Source: Cylicocyclus nassatus (taxonomy: Eukaryota; Nematoda; Chromadorea; Rhabditida; Strongylidae). Taken from it: a stretch of DNA of 64,000 bases. Both the position numbers and the translations under genes were made by a program. Below the pieces are notes generated by a model. The model was not told where the DNA came from, did no database searches, and was given only the letters and a program-made list of their open reading frames with translations. Where the stretch lies: contig CATQJL010000112.1 of NCBI GenBank assembly GCA_958299035.1, positions 51,318,491 to 51,382,490 on the forward strand, written 5' to 3'. Below are positions 1 through 14,315 of the stretch, in pieces (position 1 is the first letter of the stretch; every line of letters begins with the position of its first letter).

Positions 1-162
1 TTCCCCTCAGTTGGCAGCTGGAAACTGCTGCCTACCGTTCCTACAATCACTGCAACTTTCCTCAGAACTTTGCAAAAAGAATTTGACTTACAATTATCCA
101 TCAAATCTTCATGTGGGAGAATGCATAGAAATTTGCGCTTCTCCTCTACGGAACGGCATCTA

Positions 163-2412
163 AGGGGATGGAAGTCATAAAGCCTTCGCCCAGTTGGCAG
201 CTGGAAACTGCTGCCTACCGTCTCTACAATAACTGCAACTTTCCTGAAACGCTGCAAAAAGAATTTGACTTACAATTATCCATCAAATCTTCATGTGGGA
301 GAATGCATAGAAATTTGCGCTTCTCCTCTACGGAACGGCATCTAAGGGGATGGAAGTCATAAAGCCTTCGCCCAGTTGGCAGCTGGAAACTGCTGCCTAC
401 CGTCCCTACAATCACTGCAACTTTCCTCAGAACTTTGCAAAAAGAATTTAACTTACAATTATCCATCAAATCTTCATGTGGGAGAAGGCACAGAAATTTG
501 CGCTTCTCCTCTACGGAACGGCATCTGAGGGGATGGAAGTCATAAAGCCTTCCCCCAGTTGGCAGCTGGAAACTGCTGCCTACCGTCTCTACAATAACTA
601 TAACTTTTCTAAGACGCTGCAAAAAGAATTTGACTTACAACTGACCTTCAAATCTTTATGTGGGAAAAGGCATAAAGATTTGCGCCTCTCCTCTACGGAA
701 CGGCATCTGAGGGGATGGAAGTCATAAAGCCTTCCCCCCAGTTGGCAGCTGGAAACTGCTGCCTACCGTTCCTACAATCACTGCAACTTTCCTCAGAACT
801 TTGCAAAAAGAATTTGACTTACAATTAACCATCAATCTTCATGTGGGAGAAGGCATAAAGATTTGCGCTTCTCCTCTACGGAACGGCATCTGAGGGGATG
901 GAAGTCATAAAGCCTTCCCCCCAGTTGGCAGCTGGAAACTGCTGCCTACCGTCTTTACAATAACTGCAACTTTCCTCAGAACTTTGCAAAAAGAATTTGA
1001 CTTACAATTAACCATCAAATCTTCATGTGGGAGAATGCATAGAAATTTGCGCTTCTCCTCTACGGAACGGCATCTGAGGGGATGGCAGTCATAAAGCCTT
1101 CCCCCAGTTGGCAGCTGGAAACTGCTGCCTACCGTCTCTACAATAACTATAACTTTTCTGAGACGCTGCAAAAAGAATTTGACTTACAATTAACCATCAA
1201 TCTTCATGTGGGAGAAGGCATAAAGATTTACGCTTCTCCTCTACGGAACGGCATCTGAGGGGATGGAAGTCATAAAGCCTTCCCCCAGTTGGCAGCTGGA
1301 AACTGCTGCCTACCGTCTCTACAATAACTGCAACTTTCCTGAAACGCTGCAAAAAGAATTTGACTTACAATTATCCATCAAATCTTCATGTGGGAGAATG
1401 CATAGAAATTTGCGCTTCTCCTCTACGGAACGGCATCTAAGGGGATGGAAGTCATAAAGCCTTCGCCCAGTTGGCAGCTGGAAACTGCTGCCTACCGTCC
1501 CTACAATCACTGCAACTTTCCTCAGAACTTTGCAAAAAGAATTTAACTTACAATTATCCATCAAATCTTCATGTGGGAGAAGGCACAGAAATTTGCGCTT
1601 CTCCTCTACGGAACGGCATCTGAGGGGATGGAAGTCATAAAGCCTTCCCCCAGTTGGCAGCTGGAAACTGCTGCCTACCGTCTCTACAATAACTATAACT
1701 TTTCTAAGACGCTGCAAAAAGAATTTGACTTACAACTGACCTTCAAATCTTTATGTGGGAAAAGGCATAAAGATTTGCGCCTCTCCTCTACGGAACGGCA
1801 TCTGAGGGGATGGAAGTCATAAAGCCTTCCCCCCAGTTGGCAGCTGGAAACTGCTGCCTACCGTTCCTACAATCACTGCAACTTTCCTCAGAACTTTGCA
1901 AAAAGAATTTGACTTACAATTAACCATCAATCTTCATGTGGGAGAAGGCATAAAGATTTGCGCTTCTCCTCTACGGAACGGCATCTGAGGGGATGGAAGT
2001 CATAAAGCCTTCCCCCCAGTTGGCAGCTGGAAACTGCTGCCTACCGTCTTTACAATAACTGCAACTTTCCTCAGAACTTTGCAAAAAGAATTTGACTTAC
2101 AATTAACCATCAAATCTTCATGTGGGAGAATGCATAGAAATTTGCGCTTCTCCTCTACGGAACGGCATCTGAGGGGATGGCAGTCATAAAGCCTTCCCCC
2201 AGTTGGCAGCTGGAAACTGCTGCCTACCGTCTCTACAATAACTATAACTTTTCTGAGACGCTGCAAAAAGAATTTGACTTACAATTAACCATCAATCTTC
2301 ATGTGGGAGAAGGCATAAAGATTTACGCTTCTCCTCTACGGAACGGCATCTGAGGGGATGGAAGTCATAAAGCCTTCCCCCAGTTGGCAGCTGGAAACTG
2401 CTGCCTACCGTT
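163..2412 (+). repeat. Six-unit higher-order repeat, two tandem copies (period 1095 bp)
   Basis: The stretch 163-1317 recurs at 1258-2412 with an offset of 1095 bp, six satellite units. The private variants of each unit (for example atttacgc at about 1227 and 2322, ccttcgccc at about 183 and 1460, and the contracted atcaatcttc) recur in the same order, so the six-unit block was duplicated as a whole. The copies appear identical over more than 1.1 kb, whereas neighbouring units differ at many sites, which points to recent unequal exchange or conversion in register. Confidence 0.85.
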
Positions 2413-5400
2413 CCTACAATCACTGCAACTTTCCTCAGAACTTTGCAAAAAGAATTTGACTTACAATTAACCATCAATCTTCATGTGGGAGAAGGCATAA
2501 AGATTTGCGCTTCTCCTCTACGGAACGGCATCTGAGGGGATGGCAGTCATAAAGCCTTCCCCCAATTGGCAGCTGGAAACTGCTGCCTACCGTCTCTACA
2601 ATAACTATAACTTTTCTGAGACGCTGCAAAAAGAATTTGACTTACAATTAACCATCAATCTTCATGTGGGAGAAGGCATAAAGATTTGCGCTTCTCCTCT
2701 ACGGAACGGCATCTGAGGGGATGGAAGTCATAAAGCCTTCCCCCCAGTTGGCAGCTGGAAACTGCTGCCTACCGTCTTTACAATAACTGCAACTTTCCTC
2801 AGAACTTTGCAAAAAGAATTTGACTTACAATTAACCATCAAATCTTCATGTGGGAGAATGCATAGAAATTTGCGCTTCTCCTCTACGGAACGGCATCTAA
2901 GGGGATGGAAGTCATAAAGCCTTCGCCCAGTTGGCAGCTGGAAACTGCTGCCTACCGTCTCTACAATAACTATAACTTTTCTGAGACGCTGCAAAAAGAA
3001 TTTGACTTACAATTGACCTTCAAATCTTCATGTGGGAAAAGGCATAAAGATTTGCGCTTTTCCTCTACGGAACGGCATCTGAGGGGATGACAGTCATAAA
3101 GCCTTCCCCTCAGTTGGCAGCTGGAAACTGCTGCCTACCGTTCCTACAATCACTGCAACTTTCCTCAGAACTTTGCAAAAAGAATTTGACTTACAATTAA
3201 CCATCAATCTTCATGTGGGAGAAGGCATAAAGATTTGCGCTTCTCCTCTACGGAACGGCATCTGAGGGGATGGAAGTCATAAAGCCTTCCCCCCAGTTGG
3301 CAGCTGGAAACTGCTGCCTACCGTTCCTGCAATCACTGCAACTTTCCTCAGAACTTTGCAAAAAGAATTTGACTTACAATTAACCATCAATCTTCATGTG
3401 GGAGAAGGCATAAAGATTTGCGCTTCTCCTCTACGGAACGGCATCTGAGGGGATGGCAGTCATAAAGCCTTCCCCCAATTGGCAGCTGGAAACTGCTGCC
3501 TACCGTCTCTACAATAACTATAACTTTTCTGAGACGCTGCAAAAAGAATTTGACTTACAATTAACCATCAATCTTCATGTGGGAGAAGGCATAAAGATTT
3601 GCGCTTCTCCTCTACGGAACGGCATCTGAGGGGATGGAAGTCATAAAGCCTTCCCCCCAGTTGGCAGCTGGAAACTGCTGCCTACCGTCCCTACAATAAC
3701 TGCAACTTTCCTCAGAACTTTGCAAAAAGAATTTGACTTACAATTATCCATCAAATCTTCATGTGGGAGAAGGCACAGAAATTTGCGCTTCTCCTCTACG
3801 GAACGGCATCTAAGGGGATGGAAGTCATAAAGCCTTCCCCCAGTTGGCAGCTGGAAACTGCTGCCTACCGTCTCTACAATAACTATAACTTTTCTAAGAC
3901 GCTGCAAAAAGAATTTGACTTACAACTGACCTTCAAATCTTTATGTGGGAAAAGGCATAAAGATTTGCGCCTCTCCTCTACGGAACGGCATCTGAGGGGA
4001 TGGAAGTCATAAAGCCTTCCCCCCAGTTGGCAGCTGGAAACTGCTGCCTACCGTCTTTACAATAACTGCAACTTTCCTCAGAACTTTGCAAAAAGAATTT
4101 GACTTACAATTAACCATCAAATCTTCATGTGGGAGAATGCATAGAAATTTGCGCTTCTCCTCTACGGAACGGCATCTGAGGGGATGACAGTCATAAAGCC
4201 TCCCCTCAGTTGGCAGCTGGAAACTGCTGCCTACCGTTCCTACAATCACTGCAACTTTCCTCAGAACTTTGCAAAAAGAATTTGACTTACAATTAACCAT
4301 CAAATCTTCATGTGGGAGAAGGCACAAAGGTTTGCGCTTCTCCTCTACGGAACGGCATCTGAGGGGATGACAGTCATAAAGCCTTCCCCTCAGTTGGCAG
4401 CTGGATACTGCTGCCTACTGTCCCTACAATCACTGCAAATTTCCTCAGAACTTTGCAAAAAGAATTTGACTTACAATTAACCATCAAATCTTCATGTGGG
4501 AAAAGGCATAAAGATTTGCGCTTTTCCCCTACGGAACGGCATCTGAGGGGATGGAAGTCCTAAAGCCTTCCCCCCAGTTGGCAGCTGGAAACTGCTGCTT
4601 ACCGTCTTTACAATGACTGCAACTTTCCTCAGAACTTTGCAAAAAGAATTTGACTTACAATTAACCATCAAATCTTCATGTGGGAGAATGCATAGAAATT
4701 TGCGCTTCTCCTCTACGGAACGGCATCTGAGGGGATGACAGTCATAAAGCCTTCCCCCCAGTTGGCAGCTGGAAACTGCTGCTTACCGTCTCTACAATAA
4801 CTGCAACTTTCCTCAGAACTTTGCAAAAAGAATTTAACTTACAATTGACCTTCAAATCTTCATGTGGGAAAAGGCATAAAGATTTGCGCTTTTCCCCTAC
4901 GGAACGGCATCTGAGGGGATGGAAGTCCTAAAGCCTTCCCCCCAGTTGGCAGCTGGAAACTGCTGCCTACCGTCTCTACAATAACTGCAACTTTCCTCAG
5001 AACTTTGCAAAAAGAATTTGACTTACAATTAACCATCAAATCTTCATGTGGGAGAATGCATAGAAATTTGCGCTTCTCCTCTACGGAACGGCATCTGAGG
5101 GGATGACAGTCATAAAGCCTTCCCCTCAGTCGGCAGCTAGAAACTGCTGCCTATTTCCTCTACAATAACTGCAAGTTTTTTCACGACATTCCAGAAAGAA
5201 TTTAACTTACAATTATATATCAAATCTTCATGTGGGAGAATGCATAGAAATTTGCGCTTCTCCTCTACGGAACGGCATCTGAGGGGAGGGAAGTCATAAA
5301 GCCTTCCCCCAGGGCAGCTGGAAACTGCTGCCTACAGTCTCTACAATAACTATAACTTTTCTGAGACGCAGCAAAAAGAATTTGACTTAAATTGACCTTC

Positions 5401-8400
5401 AAATCTTCATGTGGGAAAAGGCATAAAGATTTGCGCTTTCCCCTACGGAACGGCATCTGAGGGGATGGAAGTCCTAAAGCCTTCCCCCCAGTTGGCAGCT
5501 GGAAACTGCTGCCTACCGTCTCTACAATAACTGCAACTTTCCTCAGAACTTTGCAAAAAGAATTTGACTTACAATTAACCATCAAATCTTCATGTGGGAG
5601 AATGCATAGAAATTTGCGCTTCTCCTCTACGGAACGGCATCTGAGGGGATGACAGTCATAAAGCCTTCCCCTCAGTCGGCAGCTAGAAACTGCTGCCTAT
5701 TTCCTCTACAATAACTGCAAGTTTTTTCACGACATTCCAGAAAGAATTTAACTTACAATTATATATCAAATCTTCATGTGGGAGAATGCATAGAAATTTG
5801 CGCTTCTCCTCTACGGAACGGCATCTGAGGGGAGGGAAGTCATAAAGCCTTCCCCCAGGGCAGCTGGAAACTGCTGCCTACAGTCTCTACAATAACTATA
5901 ACTTTTCTGAGACGCAGCAAAAAGAATTTGACTTAAATTGACCTTCAAATCTTCATGTGGGAAAAGGCATAAAGATTTGCGCTTCTCCTCTACGGAACGG
6001 CATCTGAGGGGATGGAAGTCATAAAGCCTTCCCCCAGTTGGCAGCTGGAAACTGCTGCCTACCGTCTCTACAATAACTGCAACTTTCCTCAGAACTTTGC
6101 AAAAAGAATTTGACTTACAATTAACCATCAAATCTTCATGTGGGAGAATGCATAGAAATTTGCGCTTCTCCTCTACGGAACGGCATCTGAGGGGATGACA
6201 GTCATAAAGCCTTCCCCTCAGTCGGCAGCTAGAAACTGCTGCCTATTTCCTCTACAATAACTGCAAGTTTTTTCACGACATTCCAGAAAGAATTTAACTT
6301 ACAATTATATATCAAATCTTCATGTGGGAGAATGCATAGAAATTTGCGCTTCTCCTCTACGGAACGGCATCTGAGGGGAGGGAAGTCATAAAGCCTTCCC
6401 CCAGGGCAGCTGGAAACTGCTGCCTACCGTCTCTACAATAACTATAACTTTTCTGAGACGCAGCAAAAAGAATTTGACTTACAATTGACCTTCAAATCTT
6501 CATGTGGGAAAAGGCATAAAGATTTGCGCTTTTCCTCTACGGAATGGCATCTGAGGGGATGACGGTCATAAAGCCTTCCCCTCAGCTGGCAGCTGGAAAC
6601 TGCTGCCTACCGTCCCTACAATCACTGCAACTTTTTTCACGACATTCCAGAAAGAATTTAACTTACAATTATCTATCAAATCTTCATGTGGGAGAAGGGA
6701 TAAAGATTTGCGCTTCTCCTCTACGGAACGGCATCTGAGGTGATGACAGTCATAAAGCCTTCCCCTCAGTCGGCAACTAGAAACTGCTGCCTATTTCCTC
6801 TACAATAACTGCAAGTTTTTTCACGACATTCCAGAAAGAATTTAACTTACAATTATCTAACAAATCTTCATGTGGGAGAATGCATAGAAATTTGCGCTTC
6901 TCCCCTACGGAACGGCATCTGAGGGGATGGAAGTCATAAAGCCTTCCCCCCAGTTGGCAGCTGGAAACTGCTGCCTACCGTCTTTACAATAACTGCAACT
7001 TTCCTCAGAACTTTGCAAAAAGAATTTGACTTACAATTAACCATCAAATCTTCATGTGGGAGAAGGCATAAAGATTTGCGCTTCTCCTCTACGGAACGGC
7101 ATCTGAGGGGATAACAGTCATAAAGCCTTCCCCTCAGTCGGCAGCTGGAAACTGCTGCCTATTTCCTCTACAATAACTGCAACTTTTTTCACGACATTCC
7201 AGAAAGAATTTAACTTACAATTATATATCAAATCTTCATGTGGGAGAATGCATAGAAATTTGCGCTTCTCCTCTACGGAACGGCATCTGAGGGGAGGGAA
7301 GTCATAAAGCCTTCCCCCAGGGCAGCTGGAAACTGCTGCCTACCGTCTCTACAATAACTATAACTTTTCTGAGACGCAGCAAAAAGAATTTGACTTACAA
7401 TTGACCTTCGAATCTTCATGTGGGAGAAGGCATAAAGATTTGCGCTTCTCCTCCACGGAACGGCATCTGAGGTGATGACAGTCATAAAGCCTTCCCCTCA
7501 GTCGGCAACTAGAAACTGCTGCCTATTTCCTCTACAATAACTGCAAGTTTTTTCACGACATTCCAGAAAGAATTTAACTTACAATTATCTAACAAATCTT
7601 CATGTGGGAGAATGCATAGAAATTTGCGCTTCTCCTCTACGGAACGGCATCTAAGGGGATGGAAGTCATAAAGCCTTCCCCCAGTTGGCAGCTGGAAACT
7701 GCTGCCTACCGTCTCTACAATAACTGCAACTTTCCTCAGAACTTTGCAAAAAGAATTTGACTTACAATTGACCTTCGAATCTTCATGTGGGAGAAGGCAT
7801 AAAGATTTGCGCTTTTCCCCTACGGAACGGCATCTGAGGGGATGGAAGTCATAAAGCCTTCCCCCCAGTTGGCAGCTGGAAACTGCTGCCTACCGTCTTT
7901 ACAATAACTGCAACTTTCCTCAGAACTTTGCAAAAAGAATTTGACTTACAATTAACCATCAAATCTTCATGTGGGAGAAGGCATAAAGATTTGCGCTTCT
8001 CCTCTACGGAACGGCATCTGAGGGAATAACAGTCATAAAGCCTTCCCCTCAGTCGGCAGCTGGAAACTGCTGCCTATTTCCTCTACAATAACTGCAACTT
8101 TTTTCACGACATTCCAGAAAGAATTTAACTTACAATTATATATCAAATCTTCATGTGGGAGAATGCATAGAAATTTGCGCTTCTCCTCTACGGAACGGCA
8201 TCTGAGGGGAGGGAAGTCATAAAGCCTTCCCCCAGGGCAGCTGGAAACTGCTGCCTACCGTCTCTACAATAACTATAACTTTTCTGAGACGCAGCAAAAA
8301 GAATTTGACTTACAATTGACCTTCGAATCTTCATGTGGGAGAAGGCATAAAGATTTGCGCTTTTCCCCTACGGAACGGCATCTGAGGGGATGGAAGTCAT

Positions 8401-11400
8401 AAAGCCTTCCCCCCAGTTGGCAGCTGGAAACTGCTGCCTACCGTCTTTACAATAACTGCAACTTTCCTCAGAACTTTGCAAAAAGAATTTGACTTACAAT
8501 TAACCATCAAATCTTCATGTGGGAGAAAGCATAAAGATTTGCGCTTCTCCTCTACGGAACGGCATCTGAGGGGATAACAGTCATAAAGCCTTCCCCTCAG
8601 TCGGCAGCTGGAAACTGCTGCCTATTTCCTCTACAATAACTGCAACTTTTTTCACGACATTCCAGAAAGAATTTAACTTACAATTATATATCAAATCTTC
8701 ATGTGGGAGAATGCATAGAAATTTGCGCTTCTCCTCTACGGAACGGCATCTGAGGGGAGGGAAGTCATAAAGCCTTCCCCCAGGGCAGCTGGAAACTGCT
8801 GCCTACCGTCTCTACAATAACTATAACTTTTCTGAGACGCAGCAAAAAGAATTCGACTTACAATTGACCTTCAAATCTTCATGTGGGAAAAGGCATAAAG
8901 ATTTGCGCTTTTCCCCTACGGAACGGCATCTGAGGGGATGGAAGTCCTAAAGCCTTCCCCCCAGTTGGCAGCTGGAAACTGCTGCCTACCGTCTTTACAA
9001 TAACTGCAACTTTCTTCAGAACTTTGCAAAAAGAATTTGACTTACAATTAACCATCAAATCTTCATGTGGGAGAATGCATAGAAATTTGCGCTTCTCCTC
9101 TACGGAACGGCATCTGAGGGGATGACAGTCATAAAGCCTTCCCCTCAGTCGGCAGCTAGAAACTGCTGCCTATTTCCTCTACAATAACTGCAAGTTTTTT
9201 CACGACATTCCAGAAAGAATTTAACTTACAATTATATATCAAATCTTCATGTGGGAGAATGCATAGAAATTTGCGCTTCTCCTCTACGGAACGGCATCTG
9301 AGGGGAGGGAAGTCATAAAGCCTTCCCTCAGGGCAGCTGGAAACTGCTGCCTACCGTCTCTACAATAACTATAACTTTTCTGAGACGCAGCAAAAAGAAT
9401 TTGACTTACAATTGACCTTCAAATCTTCATGTGGGAAAAGGCATAAAGATTTGCGCTTCTCCTCTACGGAACGGCATCTGAGGGGATAACAGTCATAAAG
9501 CCTTCCCCTCAGTCGGCAGCTGGAAACTGCTGCCTATTTCCTCTACAATAACTGCAACTTTTTTCACGACATTCCAGAAAGAATTTAACTTACAATTATA
9601 TATCAAATCTTCATGTGGGAGAAGGCATAAAGATTTGCGCTTCTCCTCTACGGAACGGCATCTGAGGGGAGGGAAGTCATAAAGCCTTCCCTCAGGGCAG
9701 CTGGAAACTGCTGCCTACCGTCTCTACAATAACTATAACTTTTCTGAGACGCAGCAAAAAGAATTTGACTTACAATTGACCTTCAAATCTTCATGTGGGA
9801 AAAGGCATAAAGATTTGCGCTTTTCCCCTACGGAACGGCATCTGAGGGGATGGAAGTCCTAAAGCCTTCCCCCCAGTTGGCAGCTGGAAACTGCTGCCTA
9901 CCGTCTTTACAATAACTGCAACTTTCTTCAGAACTTTGCAAAAAGAATTTGACTTACAATTAACCATCAAATCTTCATGTGGGAGAATGCATAGAAATTT
10001 GCGCTTCTCCTCTACGGAACGGCATCTGAGGGGATGACAGTCATAAAGCCTTCCCCTCAGTCGGCAGCTAGAAACTGCTGCCTATTTCCTCTACAATAAC
10101 TGCAAGTTTTTTCACGACATTCCAGAAAGAATTTAACTTACAATTATATATCAAATCTTCATGTGGGAGAATGCATAGAAATTTGCGCTTCTCCTCTACG
10201 GAACGGCATCTGAGGGGAGGGAAGTCATAAAGCCTTCCCTCAGGGCAGCTGGAAACTGCTGCCTACCGTCTCTACAATAACTATAACTTTTCTGAGACGC
10301 AGCAAAAAGAATTTGACTTACAATTGACCTTCAAATCTTCATGTGGGAAAAGGCATAAAGATTTGCGCTTTTCCCCTACGGAACGGCATCTGAGGGGATG
10401 GAAGTCCTAAAGCCTTCCCCCCAGTTGGCAGCTGGAAACTGCTGCCTACCGTCTTTACAATAACTGCAACTTTCTTCAGAACTTTGCAAAAAGAATTTGA
10501 CTTACAATTAACCATCAAATCTTCATGTGGGAGAATGCATAGAAATTTGCGCTTCTCCTCTACGGAACGGCATCTGAGGGGATGACAGTCATAAAGCCTT
10601 CCCCTCAGTCGGCAGCTAGAAACTGCTGCCTATTTCCTCTACAATAACTGCAAGTTTTTTCACGACATTCCAGAAAGAATTTAACTTACAATTATATATC
10701 AAATCTTCATGTGGGAGAATGCATAGAAATTTGCGCTTCTCCTCTACGGAACGGCATCTGAGGGGAGGGAAGTCATAAAGCCTTCCCTCAGGGCAGCTGG
10801 AAACTGCTGCCTACCGTCTCTACAATAACTATAACTTTTCTGAGACGCAGCAAAAAGAATTTGACTTACAATTGACCTTCAAATCTTCATGTGGGAAAAG
10901 GCATAAAGATTTGCGCTTTTCCCCTACGGAACGGCATCTGAGGGGATGGAAGTCCTAAAGCCTTCCCCCCAGTTGGCAGCTGGAAACTGCTGCCTACCGT
11001 CTTTACAATAACTGCAACTTTCTTCAGAACTTTGCAAAAAGAATTTGACTTACAATTAACCATCAAATCTTCATGTGGGAGAATGCATAGAAATTTGCGC
11101 TTCTCCTCTACGGAACGGCATCTGAGGGGATGACAGTCATAAAGCCTTCCCCTCAGTCGGCAGCTAGAAACTGCTGCCTGTTTCCTCTACAATAACTGCA
11201 AGTTTTTTCACGACATTCCAGAAAGAATTTAACTTACAATTATATATCAAATCTTCATGTGGGAGAATGCATAGAAATTTGCGCTTCTCCTCTACGGAAC
11301 GGCATCTGAGGGGAGGGAAGTCATAAAGCCTTCCCTCAGGGCAGCTGGAAACTGCTGCCTACCGTCTCTACAATAACTATAACTTTTCTGAGACGCAGCA

Positions 11401-14245
11401 AAAAGAATTTGACTTACAATTGACCTTCAAATCTTCATGTGGGAAAAGGCATAAAGATTTGCGCTTTTCCTCTACGGAATGGCATCTGAGGGGATGACGG
11501 TCATAAAGCCTTCCCCTCAGTTGGCAGCTGGAAACTGCTGCCTACCGTCCCTACAATCACTGCAACTTTTTTCACGACATTCCAGAAAGAATTTAACTTA
11601 CAATTATCTATCAAATCTTCATGTGGGAGAAGGGATAAAGATTTGCGCTTCTCCTCTACGGAACGGCATCTGAGGTGATGACAGTCATAAAGCCTTCCCC
11701 TCAGTCGGCAACTAGAAACTGCTGCCTATTTCCTCTACAATAACTGCAAGTTTTTTCACGACATTCCAGAAAGAATTTAACTTACAATTATCTAACAAAT
11801 CTTCATGTGGGAGAATGCATAAAGATTTGCGCTTTTCCCCTACGGAACGGCATCTGAGGGGATGGAAGTCATAAAGCCTTCCCCCCAGTTGGCAGCTGGA
11901 AACTGCTGCCTACCGTCTTTACAATAACTGCAACTTTCCTCAGAACTTTGCAAAAAGAATTTGACTTACAATTAACCATCAAATCTTCATGTGGGAGAAG
12001 GCATAAAGATTTGCGCTTCTCCTCTACGGAACGGCATCTGAGGGGATAACAGTCATAAAGCCTTCCCCTCAGTCGGCAGCTAGAAACTGCTGCCTATTTC
12101 CTCTACAATAACTGCAACTTTTTTCACGACATTCCAGAAAGAATTTAACTTACAATTATATATCAAATCTTCATGTGGGAGAATGCATAGAAATTTGCGC
12201 TTCTCCTCTACGGAACGGCATCTGAGGGGAGGGAAGTCATAAAGCCTTCCCCCAGGGCAGCTGGAAACTGCTGCCTACCGTCTCTACAATAACTATAACT
12301 TTTCTGAGACGCAGCAAAAAGAATTTGACTTACAATTGACCTTCAAATCTTCATGTGGGAAAAGGCATAAAGATTTGCGCTTTTCCCCTACGGAACGGCA
12401 TCTGAGGGGATGGAAGTCCTAAAGCCTTCCCCCCAGTTGGCAGCTGGAAACTGCTGCCTACCGTCTTTACAATAACTGCAACTTTCTTCAGAACTTTGCA
12501 AAAAGAATTTGACTTACAATTAACCATCAAATCTTCATGTGGGAGAATGCATAGAAATTTGCGCTTCTCCTCTACGGAACGGCATCTGAGGGGATGACAG
12601 TCATAAAGCCTTCCCCTCAGTCGGCAGCTAGAAACTGCTGCCTATTTCCTCTACAATAACTGCAAGTTTTTTCACGACATTCCAGAAAGAATTTAACTTA
12701 CAATTATATATCAAATCTTCATGTGGGAGAATGCATAGAAATTTGCGCTTCTCCTCTACGGAACGGCATCTGAGGGGAGGGAAGTCATAAAGCCTTCCCC
12801 CAGGGCAGCTGGAAACTGCTGCCTACCGTCTCTACAATAACTATAACTTTTCTGAGACGCAGCAAAAAGAATTTGACTTACAATTGACCTTCAAATCTTC
12901 ATGTGGGAAAAGGCATAAAGATTTGCGCTTTTCCTCTACGGAATGGCATCTGAGGGGATGACGGTCATAAAGCCTTCCCCTCAGTTGGCAGCTGGAAACT
13001 GCTGCCTACCGTCCCTACAATCACTGCAACTTTTTTCACGACATTCCAGAAAGAATTTAACTTACAATTATCTATCAAATCTTCATGTGGGAGAAGGGAT
13101 AAAGATTTGCGCTTCTCCTCTACGGAACGGCATCTGAGGTGATGACAGTCATAAAGCCTTCCCCTCAGTCGGCAACTAGAAACTGCTGCCTATTTCCTCT
13201 ACAATAACTGCAAGTTTTTTCACGACATTCCAGAAAGAATTTAACTTACAATTATCTAACAAATCTTCATGTGGGAGAATGCATAGAAATTTGCGCTTCT
13301 CCTCTACGGAACGGCATCTAAGGGGATGGAAGTTAAAAGCCTTCCCCCAGTTGGCAGCTGGAGACTGCTGCCTACCGTCTCTACAATAACTGCAACTTTC
13401 CTCAGAACTTTGCAAAAAGAATTTGACTTACAATTGACCTTCGAATCTTCATGTGGGAGAAGGCATAAAGATTTGCGCTTTTCCCCTACGGAACGGCATC
13501 TGAGGGGATGGAAGTCATAAAGCCTTCCCCCCAGTTGGCAGCTGGAAACTGCTGCCTACCGTCTTTACAATAACTGCAACTTTCCTCAGAACTTTGCAAA
13601 AAGAATTTGACTTACAATTAACCATCAAATCTTCATGTGGGAGAATGCATAGAAATTTGCGCTTTTCCTTTACGGAACGGCGTCTGAGGGGATGACAGTC
13701 ATAAAGCCTTCCCCTCAGTTGGCAGCTGGAAACTGCTGCCTACCGTCCCTACAATCACTGCAACTTTCCTCAGAACTTTGCAAAAAGAATTTGACTTACA
13801 ATTAACCATCAAATCTTCATGTGGGAGAAGGCATAAAGATTTGCGCTTCTCCTCTACGGAACGGCATCTGAGGGGATAACAGTCATAAAGCCTTCCCCTC
13901 AGTCGGCAGCTGGAAACTGCTGCCTATTTCCTCTACAATAACTGCAACTTTTTTCACGACATTCCAGAAAGAATTTAACTTACAATTATCTATCAAAACT
14001 TCATGTGGGAGAAGGCATAAAGATTTGCGCTTCTCCTCTACGGAACGGCATCTGAGGGGATGACAGTCATAAAGCCTTCCCCTCAGTCGGCAGCTAGAAA
14101 CTGCAGCCTATTTCCTCTACAATAACTGCAAGTTTTTTCACGACATTCCAGAAAGAATTTAACTTACAATTATATATCAAATCTTCATGTGGGAGAATGC
14201 ATAGAAATTTGCGCTTCTCCTCTACGGAACGGCATCTGAGGGGAG

Positions 14246-14315
14246 GGAAGTCATAAAGCCTTCCCCCAGGGCAGCTGGAAACTGCTGCCAACTGGGGGAA
14301 GGCTTTATGACTTCC
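14246..14315. repeat. Micro-inversion inside a satellite unit forming a perfect 24-bp hairpin arm pair
   Basis: The segment 14,246-14,269 (ggaagtcat...cccccag) is followed, after a 22-nt spacer, by its exact reverse complement at 14,292-14,315. In a normal unit the taccgtctctacaata segment would follow here. Instead about 28 bp of the preceding unit is inserted in the opposite orientation, and normal sequence resumes at ctcagaactttgc. The spacer contains the unit's own ggcagc/gctgcc dyad, so the whole 70 nt can fold into one long hairpin. It is the only strand reversal I noticed in the array. Confidence 0.9.
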
